A stretch of DNA of 64,000 nucleotides from Ascochyta rabiei (GCF_004011695.2 NC_082411.1:1472001-1536000), one strand, 5' to 3'. Positions 34,709 through 46,008 are shown, numbered from the stretch's first letter. The notes: generated from the letters alone by a model not told the origin. Program-made: numbers and translations.

Positions 34709-35110
34709 ATGGGTTCCGAACAAGAGAAAGGTTACGAGAGCCGGTACGTTCGCTTAAGTGTCTACTTCATAGGGAAAGTCACTAAGACCATACCAGCACC
34801 GGGCAGAGCGAAATTCCCGTCCTGAAAGACGATGCGCCTGTTGAGACGACCGAGTTCAACGACCGCGAGGCTGCCGATTCTGACCAGCAGCTTGGTACGA
34901 ATTCACCTATTACTTTGAGACGTTTTTTTGTCACGGCACTAATGCTCAACAGAGCGCGATGAGAAGGACGCCATCGACCAGGACAACATTCTTGACGAGC
35001 GAACGCGCGGTGCGACCAAGAAGTCTGGCACCTACACTGAACCTGGCGACGACGAGGGTCTCGAGGGTGCCGTCGAGGCTAATGATGGTACTTCCTCCGG
35101 TCGCCAGTAA
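34709..35110 (+). CDS. Small CHZ-motif (histone-chaperone-like) protein
   Basis: Three exons (34709-34743, 34797-34894, 34953-35110) encode only 96 aa. Splice sites: GTACGT..CCAG and GTACGA..ACAG with a CTAAT-type branch. The protein is hydrophilic and acidic, starts MGSEQEKGYESRTGQSEIPV and contains AIDQDNILDERTRG, which resembles the CHZ motif (IDxxNIIxxRTRG) of Chz1, the H2A.Z-H2B chaperone. The Chz1 family is small and intrinsically disordered, which fits. The C-terminal half (KKSGTYTEPGDDEGLEG) departs from yeast Chz1, so a related stress or abundance protein is possible. Each exon is short, so no single open frame reveals the gene; frame continuity over both junctions supports it. Confidence 0.8.
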
Positions 35111-35733
35111 ATACGGCGTCCGAAGAGTGCTTCTAAGCGTTGTTCCTAAGATATATCCCTGCTGTGATTAATGCATAATTCATTTTCTGCCATGCATCTT
35201 CGTCCTGCGTGTTTGGTACATGACTTCTCGCCATTCTTGTGCTCAATCCATTGCCTTACTTTCTGTCCCGTTGGCAGCCGCAGTACATCATATATGTGCT
35301 GCTTGATAATTTTGTAGTCCAGCGTCTCGAAACTAAACGCGTGATGTTTCCATGGCTCGTTGTTCATGACCAGAGTCCGCACAAGCCTACGCAATGACCA
35401 ACACAAGTGCGAAATACAAAAGACGTGTATTCCGATAGATTACTACACTCACATCCACAACTACTAAACCAACTCGACGTTGTCAAATTCATGTACTTTC
35501 TCTTCTCTGTAGGTGAATGCATCTTTGGCTTGGTCGCTATGTCAACAAACAATATTTGCATGCTCACCTCCCTTCACTGCACCTGCAAACGGCCAGCGCC
35601 GCCAAAGTCCCTATCGCCCTTGATTTTCAACTTTTGTGGCTCTTTTTAGGTCATTTCTACATATCCTCCTTCTCGTCTGAGGCCTAAGATTATTCACCAC
35701 ATCGACACCGCACAATTGCATACCATCCTTGAG
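35111..35733. other. Intergenic region, nothing recognised
   Basis: About 620 nt between two plus-strand genes; presumed 3' UTR and promoter. Confidence 0.4.
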
Positions 35734-36744
35734 ATGTCGCCCAATGCCCGCAAAGCCCACAACGAGCGCATCGCCCGCGAAAAGGCACTCTATACACACG
35801 TCTACATCTCTGGTTTCACGGCCCACCACACGCTGGAAGTAGGGTTGGCATACTACTACCGCGGCCACTACATCTACGCGTATCCCGCCGGCAACTTGCT
35901 CGAGCCGATTCCGTACAGCACGAGAAAGGGCATAATGATCCAGGGAATCGTGTCCGGATCAGCACCGGCCTACGATGCATCCGCAGCAGGGCTACCATTG
36001 GAGTCGAGCGTGTCGGCGCTGAAGAAGAGCATCATCAGCGAGCAAGAAGCTCAAGAGCAGTCCGCCTCTGCCTCTGCCAACACCACGGCCGTCTCCTCCG
36101 CAGGAAACGCTACATCCTCCAGTCCTCCCCTCCTCCTCCTCTTCTCCTCCCCTCCGCACACCAACACCGACGACCCCCACCGCCCCCTCTCCTCCACCGC
36201 CCCGCTGCGCGAAAGCGCACTGAACACCTTCACACCGCGCCACGGAGCCTCTCTCCTCGCGGCCTCGGCGCCAGGGAGCCGTCTCGCATCCCGCGCCGCC
36301 TCGCCATCAGGGCTGCGGCCCATTGCGAGCCACGTTGGGCTGGCGCGTCTAGGCGCCATACTCGGTCGCACTCCCTCAGCTTCGCGCTGCGCGGAAGCTA
36401 ATTCGATTGCAGAAGAAGGTTCGGCGCGCGGGAGGGCGGTGGGGTGGCTCATGGGGCTTGGTGATCATGCGCTGGGTGCTGCGGAGTTGCGGTCCTTGGG
36501 GAGTGGGACGGGGAGGGTGGCGCCGTGTGCGATTGATGGCGAGGAGTGTGGTGGTGTTGCTACGGCGGAATCTTGGTTGACGGAGCGGGCCCGCTGTGGG
36601 AAGGGGTTTGTGGAGAAGTTGCCTATGGTAGAGGGTGGGGGTAGGATGATGGTGGACTGGATGAGGTTGTTGGTGGAGGAAAAAGCTGGGGATGATCAGA
36701 AATGTATGCAACCAAAGTTAGCCCTGGGCTATGGGGCTTTGTAG
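35734..36744 (+). CDS. Uncharacterised protein with ordered N-terminus
   Basis: Single-exon 336-aa protein starting MSPNARKAHNERIAREKALY. The first 100 residues look ordered (LYTHVYISGFTAHHTLEVGL, YYYRGHYIYAYPAGNLLEPI) and may contain a small unknown domain. Residues 110-230 are Ser/Ala/Pro-rich low complexity, encoded by CT-rich DNA (36100-36240), and the C-terminal 100 residues are Gly-rich with several cysteines. No motif was recognised, and an intron hidden in the CT-rich stretch cannot be excluded. The frame opens upstream with TTG; 35734 is the first ATG. The next gene is convergent, 180 nt away. Confidence 0.6.
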   Translation: MSPNARKAHNERIAREKALYTHVYISGFTAHHTLEVGLAYYYRGHYIYAYPAGNLLEPIPYSTRKGIMIQGIVSGSAPAYDASAAGLPLESSVSALKKSIISEQEAQEQSASASANTTAVSSAGNATSSSPPLLLLFSSPPHTNTDDPHRPLSSTAPLRESALNTFTPRHGASLLAASAPGSRLASRAASPSGLRPIASHVGLARLGAILGRTPSASRCAEANSIAEEGSARGRAVGWLMGLGDHALGAAELRSLGSGTGRVAPCAIDGEECGGVATAESWLTERARCGKGFVEKLPMVEGGGRMMVDWMRLLVEEKAGDDQKCMQPKLALGYGAL

Positions 36745-36923
36745 GCGTCGGCGCGGTACGTCGAGTTTGAGATGACGGTATTGAAGTATCCAGAGATAGC
36801 CAGAGGAGAGCTTTGGTCCCTTGGTGGTGATTGTCCCACCTTACGCAGTCGAAAATGTGCATTACTGTATTAAGGTGTTTATTAGGTATTCCATACATCT
36901 TTGTATACTGGCTCTTCGCAGTA

Positions 36924-38475
36924 TCAGGCCGTAGGCCTTGTCCCCTGGAAGCTTTCCCTCCTCCCCCAGTTCCTCGGCTGCCTCTTTAGGAACGCGCCGA
37001 CGCTGCCGAGATAGCCCTCATGCCTCAGAAAGTAGGCCTGCTTACTTCCCTTGGACCAAAAACGAATAGCGTATGAGAGCGTGTTCATGGTCTGTGAATG
37101 GCCGCCGATGAACGAGCCACCAAAGTATATGCGCTCGAGCCCATGCTTCTCGGCGTGCAAGTACGCAATCTGACCGATGTTGTTCGAAACGGCGTAAAGG
37201 AGCGACCTTGAAATGTCCTCTGGCGCAAAGCCACCGGGCGAGTGCTGGAGCTCCGAGGAGCCTTGGACATGCTCCTCTTCCTCGCGGCGCTTGAAGTCGC
37301 CGTTGCACCCATCCTCTGCATCTCTCTCAGCGGCGCGCTTCATCTTGTACACCTTGCCAAACGAAGAGGCAATATGTGTGCTCTTCAGTCCAATCTTGTT
37401 GTATGCTTGCCCATAGATGTCACCAACAAGCAGGTCGACGGTCGAGTTGTCACCCTTCTCGGCGAGCCGTAGCATGTCGTCGAAGCTTCGCGCGCCTGTC
37501 AGCATGGACAAGAGACCCCAGAGCGTTCCGCCGCCCAAGGATGTACCGCCAATACGCTCGAATTGGCGCGGGCCCGAGACTTTGACCATGGAGACACCCG
37601 AGCCAATGTTGACGAGTAGGTAGGGGTAGATGTTCGGTGGGTCGGGTGGATGAGCGACGAACTCCATGGGCTGGTCTTCGCTGTAGGTGAACACTTCGTC
37701 GGGGATCTCGTTGATGAAGAAATCGAGGCCTGTCGTTGTGTGTGAGCGAGGGTGAGAGGTGATGTGCAGAACGCGGTACCTGTGATCAGACTCTCCATCT
37801 CGTCTTCCCTGATGACCTCGACGCCCAGCGCCTCTGTGATCTTGTCGTAGTACTTGTAGGCCCCACCGCCAGTCGCCATGACGCACAAGTCGCTTGGGTC
37901 TGTCCCGTTGTCTCGGTGGTCAGACACCAGCTTGCGCATGAAGTCTATGCACGTGTCTATTCTGTCCGTCTCGAACTTGAGGAAGTTCAGCCGGCCGCCA
38001 AGGGAGTCGTCGCCATGTTCGCGGGAGAAGTAGACGAGCTTTGCAAGAGAGCCGCCGATCTGTGCGCGCGTTGCACGTTAGTCTTGTTTGTGCCCTCCGC
38101 AGTCGCAGCGCGCTTGGGTGAAAGTAGGGGAGGCTGTCACGTGCTCATCTTAAAGAGGCGCAGGCGACACTGGATCATACTTACATCGACTGCGATGTGG
38201 CTGACGACGGCTGTGTGGTTGGGCAGTCTGATGTCTTTGGGGTCGTGCTCGTAGTCTTCGCTCTGCGGGGTGCCGGGCTGCTCCTCGTTGACGATGAATG
38301 CGCCCTGCACGTTGATCTTCACATTTCCCGGGTGCAGAATCGTCTCGTGGATGTCGCTCTGCGCGGTGGTCCGCCGCGGCCGTGTCGCCATAGCGCCGGA
38401 CAGCGAGTGCGCATGGCGAGCACGCGATGCGGTGTTGCCGGATCCCCCCGTCGCGGGGTCCTGCGCTGGCGACAT
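36924..38475 (-). CDS. CAB1: Pantothenate kinase
   Basis: Three exons (38185-38475, 37780-38059, 36924-37729) encode 458 aa. Pantothenate kinase phosphorylates pantothenate, the first and controlling step of coenzyme A synthesis, in the cytosol. It belongs to the eukaryotic type II PanK family: AVDIGGSLAKLVYFSREHG is the phosphate-binding start and is formed across the first splice junction. VMATGGGAYKYYDKI, YPYLLVNIGSGVSM, ERIGGTSLGGGTLWGLLSML and IYFGGSFIGGHS follow in order, all typical. Introns are 125 and 50 nt. An N-terminal extension of about 95 residues precedes the kinase core. A second in-frame ATG at 38637 would add 54 Ser/Arg-rich residues; I chose 38475. An insertion of low complexity (KRREEEEHVQGSSELQHSPG) sits in the C-terminal half. 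Confidence 0.94.
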
Positions 38476-39261
38476 GGATGCGGGCGATGCTAGTCTTGGC
38501 TGCAGCCTTGCCCTCTTCCTGCAATGGCGCACGCTGTACCTTCGTTTCGCGGTGGACGGGTAGGGAGAGTGGTGTGGGGAACGGTGACTCGGCAGCGAAG
38601 AAAAAGCTGGCCGTGTGGATAGCGACACCCCTTCCATGTGTCCGCTTGGTGACTGGAGTGGGCGTGATAGGAGGTTCTGCGAAGAATGCAGCCCAAGCAG
38701 GCCAACGAAGAATGCTTAGAAATTGTCGACGGTCCGACGACAGCGCCGATGACACATATAACCTGTCCATCTTCTCGGCGCAATGGACGCTGTACTTCGA
38801 GCTGCTACCCGAGATCCACGGTCCTGCTAAGCTCGGCAACATGGTGCATGGTGCATGGTGAACGGAATATCCGAGGGTCCATGGGGTATGGTGGGGTTAG
38901 ATCTGATAAGACAAGCCGAGGTTTTGAATACCTCCTGTACCACCATGCACTGTTGGCTTGTAGCCGCCTTTCGGGTGATGCGAGAGCCACGCTGGAGCCG
39001 AGAGGAAGGTCAATCCATTGTTTGCATGGAGTGCAACGTCGTCCTCCCCCAAACATCGGACACCGTGGCGTGCTCATGCTGCTTCCTTCGAGCCGCAGCG
39101 CACGTGCTGCGGCTGCTCCACTACGTCATGATTGATTTGTTCAGAAAGACACGCATGGCTTACGGCTCACTAGTTGTCATAGTATGAATCCCTTTCACCT
39201 GCAATGGCTGTGACAAGCAACACAACTGTCCTTTGCTGCAAGGCACCGTCTCCCGTCGTCG
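38476..39261. other. Divergent promoter region
   Basis: About 790 nt between pantothenate kinase (minus) and the CHTC-motif gene (plus). A GGTGCATGGTGCATGGTG triplet repeat lies near 38841-38861. No gene was accepted. Confidence 0.4.
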
Positions 39262-40599
39262 ATGACGTCGTGTGCCCGTCAATTCCTCCGTACTTCCAGA
39301 CCTCGCCCTGCAGATCCAAGCGAACACGCACTGCACAAAAGCCAAACCCTCCATCCTTCGGTAAACAGCCTTGGAGCCCGTAGACTACGCAAAGCAGCAT
39401 CCAACTCCGCTCTAAAAACAGTATCACTACCAAGACGTCACAAAGCAGCTGCAGAATCAACATCACCACCACTACGACCCACAACAGCCACTCAGACCAG
39501 GCATTTAACTAGTAGACGCTTCTCTACAACAACTGTTGCCATGTCTTGGATGGACTCTTGGTCGCGTCCATCGAAATCTCAGGCTACGCCCCCACCGCTC
39601 TACCTCACCATCGGCGACAGCGTGCCCTACTGTCATACCTGCGGTCGCGTGATTGGCGACCGGAAGAAGACCTCTGGGGCGACTGAAGTCAAGTACTGTT
39701 CTCAGCGCTGCAGACATCAGAAACCGGGGCCAATAGATCGAAAGATAGAAGCCACGTTCGCAAAACTGTTGGAGGGAGTGACGCCTGAATCGATCAAGGA
39801 AGAGCTGGAAAGGGGCAAGGATGACAAGCCCAAAGATGCTGCTCAGCCAACAGAAAAAGGCGACACAGCAGACGAAGACGAGGGTAACAAGTTCGGCAAG
39901 AAGAACAACAAGTCCCACAAGAAGAAGGGCTCCAAGACCAAGAACACGCCCAAAGGCGACCACCGAATCATAATCGATTGCACAGCCGTCGAAGAGCTAG
40001 TTTTCAACCGCGAAAAAGACCCCGAGAAAGTGTACGGCCGGCGCAAGAACAGGCGCGCCAGATTCGTGGTCGAGAAGCCAGAGGACTGGAAGAGCGTCGA
40101 CATGGTCGACAAACCGGACCCCGCGACACCAGCCGCGGGCCAGGACACAGCGTCGTCCGCCGAAGACACGTACAGCGACTCCGAGCCCGAGGAGCAGGGC
40201 GGCATCGTCCTCGAAAACGGCACAGCGCCGTCCGACTCCAAGACGCTGGGCGATGCCGTCGAGTACGGCTACGGCGGCGGCAAAGTCCGGCCTCCACAGG
40301 ACCAATCCGACATCAACGGCAGCATTGGCGGCGAGAAGGGGTGGGCTGAGCGCCAGCACGAGACGGAGGAGGCGAAGCAGCGACGCCTGGAAGGCCAGCG
40401 GCGCGCCGATCAGCGGGAGATGGTGCGGAAAGCGGCGAGACGCGGGTGTGCGTTTGGGTTCCTGATCGAGGGCGATGAGGGCGTCAGGGGTGGAGAGAAG
40501 GGGGAGCGGAGGAAGTGCGAGGCGGTCATGAAGGGCGTGGTAGTCGAGGCGAGCTTTGCAAAAGGGGAGTGGGGGGTCAGGTGGAGGGAGAAGGTCTGA
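39262..40599 (+). CDS. Zinc-ribbon-like fungal protein, possibly mitochondrial
   Basis: Single-exon gene of 445 aa from ATG 39262, or 352 aa from ATG 39541 (MSWMDSWSRPSK). The upstream 93 residues are Arg/Ser/Thr-rich with few acids and end TSRRFSTTTVA, like a cleavable mitochondrial presequence; this favours the long form, but the shorter start is also credible. The core has two Cys pairs, YCHTCGRVIGD and KYCSQRCRHQ, 25-30 residues apart, forming a probable zinc-binding site like MYND or TRASH-type knuckles. A helix (IEATFAKLLEGVTPESIKEE), a Lys-rich stretch, and a charged region with VEELVFNREKDPEKVYGRRK follow. The C-terminus regains order (RRGCAFGFLIEGD). Family unknown to me. Confidence 0.75.
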   Translation: MTSCARQFLRTSRPRPADPSEHALHKSQTLHPSVNSLGARRLRKAASNSALKTVSLPRRHKAAAESTSPPLRPTTATQTRHLTSRRFSTTTVAMSWMDSWSRPSKSQATPPPLYLTIGDSVPYCHTCGRVIGDRKKTSGATEVKYCSQRCRHQKPGPIDRKIEATFAKLLEGVTPESIKEELERGKDDKPKDAAQPTEKGDTADEDEGNKFGKKNNKSHKKKGSKTKNTPKGDHRIIIDCTAVEELVFNREKDPEKVYGRRKNRRARFVVEKPEDWKSVDMVDKPDPATPAAGQDTASSAEDTYSDSEPEEQGGIVLENGTAPSDSKTLGDAVEYGYGGGKVRPPQDQSDINGSIGGEKGWAERQHETEEAKQRRLEGQRRADQREMVRKAARRGCAFGFLIEGDEGVRGGEKGERRKCEAVMKGVVVEASFAKGEWGVRWREKV

Positions 40600-40784
40600 G
40601 AACCCCCCCTTCAATAGACACAACACACGCGAAGCAGAGCAAGACGTAGTGCGAAGAAGCAAGCGAACTGTGAGCAGGAAGGGTAAGATTATACGTCGAC
40701 GCATGACGCAATGTCACGGGTATCAATAACTCCCAAGATAGTGCACCGCCTTTATCATAAGTGCAATCGCTGAGACGGAGATGA

Positions 40785-43553
40785 CTACCACTGATACCCA
40801 GCCTCGGCCAGCCTAATCCCATCCTTCTTGTCTGGCTTGATGATGTCTTCGAATCCTTCCCGAAGCCCCGTTCCAGACCTGAGTATTCGTTAGCATGCTT
40901 CCCTCAAGCCGTTATATCACCTACTTGATCATATTGATAGCCATAGTCCTCGCCTTATCCTTGAGGTTGACTTGCGTAAAGTCTGTTAACAGGCCATACC
41001 CGTCTGCACTCTCGTCGAGCTCCTTGATGTTCGCGTACCGTCGTGGTAGTCGCGCCATGTACTCGACGAAAGCTTCCTCGGCGTCCAAGGTCCATGTGCG
41101 TCGTGGTTGACGCATGCGACCTGCGCCGCCTATAGCGCTGTTCTGGAGGGCGAGGCGGTGCTGGGCTTGGTAGGTTGAGGGGGGTACTCTGGTCATTTCT
41201 GGTCCTTCGGGTTTGGAGACGCTGTCTTCCTGTGTAGGTTGCGGCGCAGCGGGTGCTGAGGCGCGCGGGAGGGTCAGTCGGTCGTCTGCTGTTGCCCGGA
41301 CCGGCTGGTGGGATGGAGGTACCGGTGCGGAGGAGGGGGTTTCGACACGGGCTCGTTTAGAGACTGGGGCTTTCTGACGGCGTTCCTGCACGCGTGTGAC
41401 TCGTTCGCTAGCTTCGAAGACGTCGTCCTCGTCATCTGACTCTGCTTCTGGGCGTGCTCGCTTCCTCGAGACAGACGGGGGAGGGTCCACCCGTTGTTTT
41501 CCTTTGCTTAGAATTCTGTTGGAGGGCCCAGGAGTCGGCTGGCTAGAGTCAAAGCCACTGCCGAACTCGACGCGTTGGGCGGTGACTTGTCGATCGAAAA
41601 GCGAGCCTTTGCGGTTCTCTTTGCCTTGAGGTCCCACCGACTTCAAAGCGCTAAGTATGTCTTGCGTACCCTTGGGTGGACCAGAAGAGGGAAATTTCTC
41701 CATGTCTTCAATGTCTTCTTCCCCAGCTACAAGCGTGGCATCTCCCTGCTGTTGTTCCTCTTCAATGGGCATCTGCCGCCGCACATTTTGTTCGCGCTCG
41801 GCTTCTGCATCATCTGGCGCGGTTGCAGGCACTAATGACTGTTCGCCTATCTGTTCCGCGACCTCCTCTTCCTCAGCTACTTGCTCGAACTCTTCGCCAG
41901 GTTGCAGAACCTTGGGATCGAAATACACTCCAGAATCCCTCTCCCTTGCCTTCAATGCATCAATTGCACGTACGTCAATTGGTGCGTTGGGGTCAAATTT
42001 GCGACTACTGCGCCTTCGATGAGGTCGTCCGAACGATGTTCGCTTTTTGCGTGGGGAATCTCTAGGGGCAGTTGTGGGCCTGCCTTCATCACTGACTGGT
42101 TGAGGCGTTTCCATTGCCTTCTTGACATTGTCCAAGATAGCAGTAGGGCCACCGATAGCTTCGATAGACTCACTGAGCTCACGATGTCGAAAGCGTACCC
42201 ATTGTAGAAGGCGTAGAATGGTTGCATTCCAGGGGAAATTGGCGCTCAGTCCGTCCAGATCGACCGTGTCTCCGTTCTCCAGGGACTGTGAGTCGGTCGA
42301 GAAGAATGGCTGCATCTCAAGCAGCCGTTGCTTGATACGCTCTTGGTACCGTGGAGATAAACTCGTCTCCTCTCCTCCGAGCGCTGCCACGTTCCAACCG
42401 CGAATGATGTCCCCGTTTCCTTGAGATGCCTCGGGATGAGCGAAAACTTCATCGAGAGCTTCATCAGAATTGAAATCGCGGTTGTGCGCCCAACGCTCCA
42501 TCAACAATATCGCAAGCTGGGTGCGCAGGTCTAAACCCAACTCGAACGTCATCTCGAGCAAAGTGCTGTCACCGGCCGCCGTCGATGAACCTTCGGTGAT
42601 CAATGAACGCATGAATTGGTTAGGGAACGTAGAGTCGAGTTGTTGTAGGGTGTTCCACATATCTTTGTCGCTTCGGTCTGAGTGGATCATGTGTTTTGCG
42701 AATACAAGAAGGTTGCCCAAATAGAACACGAGGTCGACACCAGACTGGAGCGCTCCGACATCGTTGTAGGAGCCGAACAGCGCACGATGGACTGCCCGAG
42801 GGTGGATGTATTTGTGCTCCTCGCTCTTGAAATGCTTCAAGTGCACGTTGAGCTCGACCTCGAAGTCTCGGTAATCCTTTGCGAAGTCGGAATCGGGTTT
42901 TTGCATCTCTCTTATGTTGCGGTGATCATCTTCTATGCTCCCACTTTCAGGTGCAAGATGTTGCAAGAAGTCTTCTGCGACGTCGCACAGCTTGCGCATG
43001 TGCTTCAGGATGTACTTGGGTTCCAGGAACTCGGCTTCGATCATGGAGAAGGACGAAATGGCTGTGGTGCCGGACATTTCGGAGGCTGCACCAGGTGAGC
43101 GAAAGAGGGCCTGCTGTTCCAGATCGATATCGATACGCTGCGGCGTGCCTGGAGCTGCTTGCAACGCGATCTCGGTGTCGATCTCTTCAACGATGGTGAG
43201 GCCTGGTGCAATTCACATCAGCGGTTGCAAGTCGGTGCGTGCAGTGGTGGTTGTTTGGTAGCGCAGTCGTGGATGGGCTAGGGTTAGGGTTTAAGGGCAG
43301 ACCAACCTCCTGCTACCTCCTTGGCAGGCTTTCTTTGTGCTCGTCGTGGCTTGAGAGTTTCATCCTCGCTTTCGCTTCTAGCCACGCTCGCTTGGCGCGT
43401 GCTCCGGCGATTTGACTTGTGCAGTTCAAGGATTGGTTCGATGTCGCGACTTGCGCTGCGCAGTCGCCGCGATGCGCGTGCAGGCGCCTTTTCTGGCTGC
43501 GGGATGGGTGTCTTGCGCCTGCTGCCGGCGCGCACGCCTCGTGATTCGGCCAT
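40785..43553 (-). CDS. TRF/Taz1-like telomere-repeat-binding factor
   Basis: Three exons (43307-43553, 40925-43202, 40785-40878) encode 872 aa. A TRFH-like helical dimerisation region spans about residues 110-350 (for example DVGALQSGVDLVFYLGNLLV, ELGLDLRTQLAILLMERWA). A long disordered basic/acidic linker follows (KKRTSFGRPHRRRSSRKF). The C-terminus has a Myb/telobox domain: RRTWTLDAEEAFVEYMARLP, then TDFTQVNLKDKARTMAINMI, where VNLKDKAR matches the VDLKDKWR telobox. This is the layout of Taz1/TRF and Tbf1-type proteins that bind TTAGGG repeats. The last exon completes the third helix and adds SGTGLREGFEDIIKP. Intron 1 (43203-43306) contains TAGGGTTAGGGTTT, two telomeric repeats. Telomere or subtelomere binding is inferred from the domain family. 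Confidence 0.87.
43279..43292. repeat. Telomere-type TTAGGG motif inside intron 1 of the TRF-like gene
   Basis: The plus strand reads TAGGGTTAGGGTTT, about two units of the fungal telomere repeat. It lies 15 nt inside intron 1 of the telomere-factor gene, counted from its donor site. Confidence 0.85.
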
Positions 43554-44337
43554 TGTGACTTCAGCAGACGCGCTCAGTGTGCGCCGTCAATTGCGCGCGT
43601 GTGTCGTTGTTGTCGAAAGACGGATGATGCCGTTGAGCGCGTTGTTGTGATGGTGAGCTTCGCGACCGGCACGCATGGCCCACTTCCACCGCGAACAGGC
43701 CGGGCGGTCACGTGGATGAAGCTTGCCACCTGTGGCCTAGCGCAGAGTCTCTCGGATACCCGTGTCCGAACAGGGAGAAGGGGCGACATGCTGGAGAAAG
43801 TGGTGAGCAGGATAATTACGTGCAGAGCTGTTTGAAACCGAGACGGAGACCGAAACGGAGACGGAGACGGAGACAGAGACAGAGACGGAGACGCAGCTGC
43901 AGGGCACCGATCTGCTACAGGCTGAAGGTGCTGCCGCATTTTGACGACAGCCCTCTTGCTACCTAGCGCTCTGCCGTTGCCGTTGCCGTGCACGCAAGGT
44001 TGTTGAAGTTGCAAACCTACCTGTGTATTACGTGGGCCACTGCATGTACCAAGTACCCCTTGCGTCCTTGGGTGCATCTGCCTGTGGCAGTCGTCTTCTC
44101 CTGAAGCTCCATCAGCAGCCACATCTCTCCACCACACCCAGACGTCCTGTGTGCTGAGCGCAGGTCCCTGCACTTGAGCCTGTTTTCTCCTTTTCCCACG
44201 CTGCTCTTTCTCGACACTCCTTCGACAGGCTCTTCCCGTACATTTTGTAGCAATTGCCCCATCGCCGCCGCTCACACCCTGGGCTTGTAGGCTCACTGCA
44301 TACTCCTGCATACGCACACATCTTCACACCCAGCACC
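43554..44337. other. Divergent promoter region
   Basis: About 780 nt between the TRF-like gene (minus) and the GDT1 gene (plus). It contains the GAGACG hexamer repeat and CT-rich leader-like sequence just upstream of 44338. Confidence 0.45.
43840..43893. repeat. GAGACG/GAGACA hexanucleotide repeat
   Basis: About nine imperfect tandem copies of GAGACG, with GAAACG and GAGACA variants, between 43840 and 43893. Confidence 0.9.
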
Positions 44338-46008
44338 ATGAGACTGCGGCAATCTCTCATCCTCCTGCCCGCGCTGCAGCTGCTCGCGAGGTTTACAGTC
44401 GCCGAGATCGACGGCAAGCAGGTTGCACGAGCAGCTGCGCCCGCCTACAACAACGCCGTCCCTGACCCTTCGCCCACTGCCACGCCTCCGGGCGCCGTCA
44501 AGGGAACAAAAGATGCGCCTGTTGACGGCTTCGACGGCAAGCCTCACGCGGGCCCGTACATTGACGACACACCCACCTCGCACGACAAGAAGCCCGCTGT
44601 CGTAGAAGACCTGGGCACCGGCAAGAAGACAGTCGCCGGCTCGAAAGACTCCACCCTGGTCGGCGCCGAGGCCAAAGTGCTCGATGGCGACAAGAGCGTC
44701 ATGCAGGACCCTGACCGGAAGCTGGCCACGGGCAAGACTGGCGTCGAGGGCGGCGTCTCGGCGAAGGACAAGGAGCGTCTGGCGCACGAGGACAAGACTG
44801 GCTCCAAGAAGGAGCAGGTGCCCACTTCACCCAAGGAGGCTCCGCCGCCGCCCCACGGCGAGCAGTCGCATCTGAAGGAAGCCGCTGCCACAGAAATTAT
44901 CTCCACACGTGTCTATGGCGCTGTAGGCCTCGAGGTAAGCTCACGTACCCTGCTAGACTCACTCCACACCGAACACGGCACTGACTGCAGAGCAGAAACC
45001 CACCGATTTGCCAGACACTCCGCACGACGATGCCCCCCACCCCGTCCCCGACTCTCTCTCGAAAGCAGACCCGCTGGACACCACACCCAAGTCCAAGACA
45101 CCTGCCTCCAGCCCGCCCGACGAGGAGGCCGGCGGCGTCATTCAGCCCTTCCACTCCTTCGTGCTCTCCTTCACAATGATCATCTTCTCCGAGATTGGCG
45201 ACAAGACCTTCCTCGTGGCCGCTTTGATGGCCATGCGACACCCCCGCCTTGTCGTCTTCTCGGCTGCCTTCTCCGCGCTCGCCGTCATGACGGTGCTTTC
45301 CGCTGTGCTCGGCCACGCTGTACCCGCCTTCCTTTCTGAGCGTTTCACACACTTGGCTGCTGCTATTCTCTTCCTTGTTTTTGGCGTTAAGCTGTTGCGC
45401 GAAGGCCTCGCCATGAGCCCAGACGACGGTGTCGGTGAAGAAATGCGCGAGGTGGAGGAGGAGCTGGAGGAGAAGGAGCAGCTTGCGCGTTCCAAGGGTC
45501 GTCGTCGATCATCCATCTCGCCTTACGCTCTTGAATCCGGTCGTGCACGACGCTCTCGATCCAGCTCCAGGCTGCCCGCTCCTGCCCGCAGCCCCTCCAC
45601 CTCGCCCGACCGATCTCCATCGCCCAGAGGATCTTCATTTACTGGTGCTCTTAACGGCATCAACAACCTCTTCTCCCTGCTCCTCAGCCCGGCTTGGGTG
45701 CAAACCTTCGTCATGACCTTCCTTGGAGAGTGGGGTGATCGCAGTCAGATCGCTACGGTGGCTATGGCTGCAGGCTCTGATTACTGGTGGGTCACTGCCG
45801 GTGCCACCGTTGGACACGGTATCTGTACCGCAGGCGCCGTTATTGGTGGTCGCGCCATCGCTGGCAAGATCAGTATGCGCAATGGTAAGATCTGCAGTTT
45901 CTTTGATTACGAGCTCGACGCTAACAGTCAACAGTCACCCTCGGCGGCGCAATTGCCTTTCTCCTTTTCGGTATCATCTACGCGTTTGAGACGTACTATC
46001 ACGAGTGA
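44338..46008 (+). CDS. GDT1: GDT1-like Golgi cation/proton exchanger (UPF0016)
   Basis: Three exons (44338-44934, 44993-45884, 45935-46008) encode 520 aa. The GDT1/TMEM165 family moves Ca2+ and Mn2+ into the Golgi and supports glycosylation. Both halves of the internal repeat carry the family motif ExGD(K/R)(S/T): EIGDKTFLVAALMAMRHPR and EWGDRSQIATVAMAAGSDYW. A signal peptide (LILLPALQLLARFTVAE) and about six further membrane segments are visible, including VVFSAAFSALAVMTVLSAVL and HLAAAILFLVFGVKLL. The lumenal N-terminal region (150-200 residues) is long and low complexity. The cytosolic loop between the repeats is Ser/Arg-rich. The last exon supplies VTLGGAIAFLLFGIIYAFET and YYHE. The second intron has a GCTAAC branch. 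The acceptor of intron 1 is GCAGAG, using the second of two close AGs to keep the frame. Confidence 0.93.
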
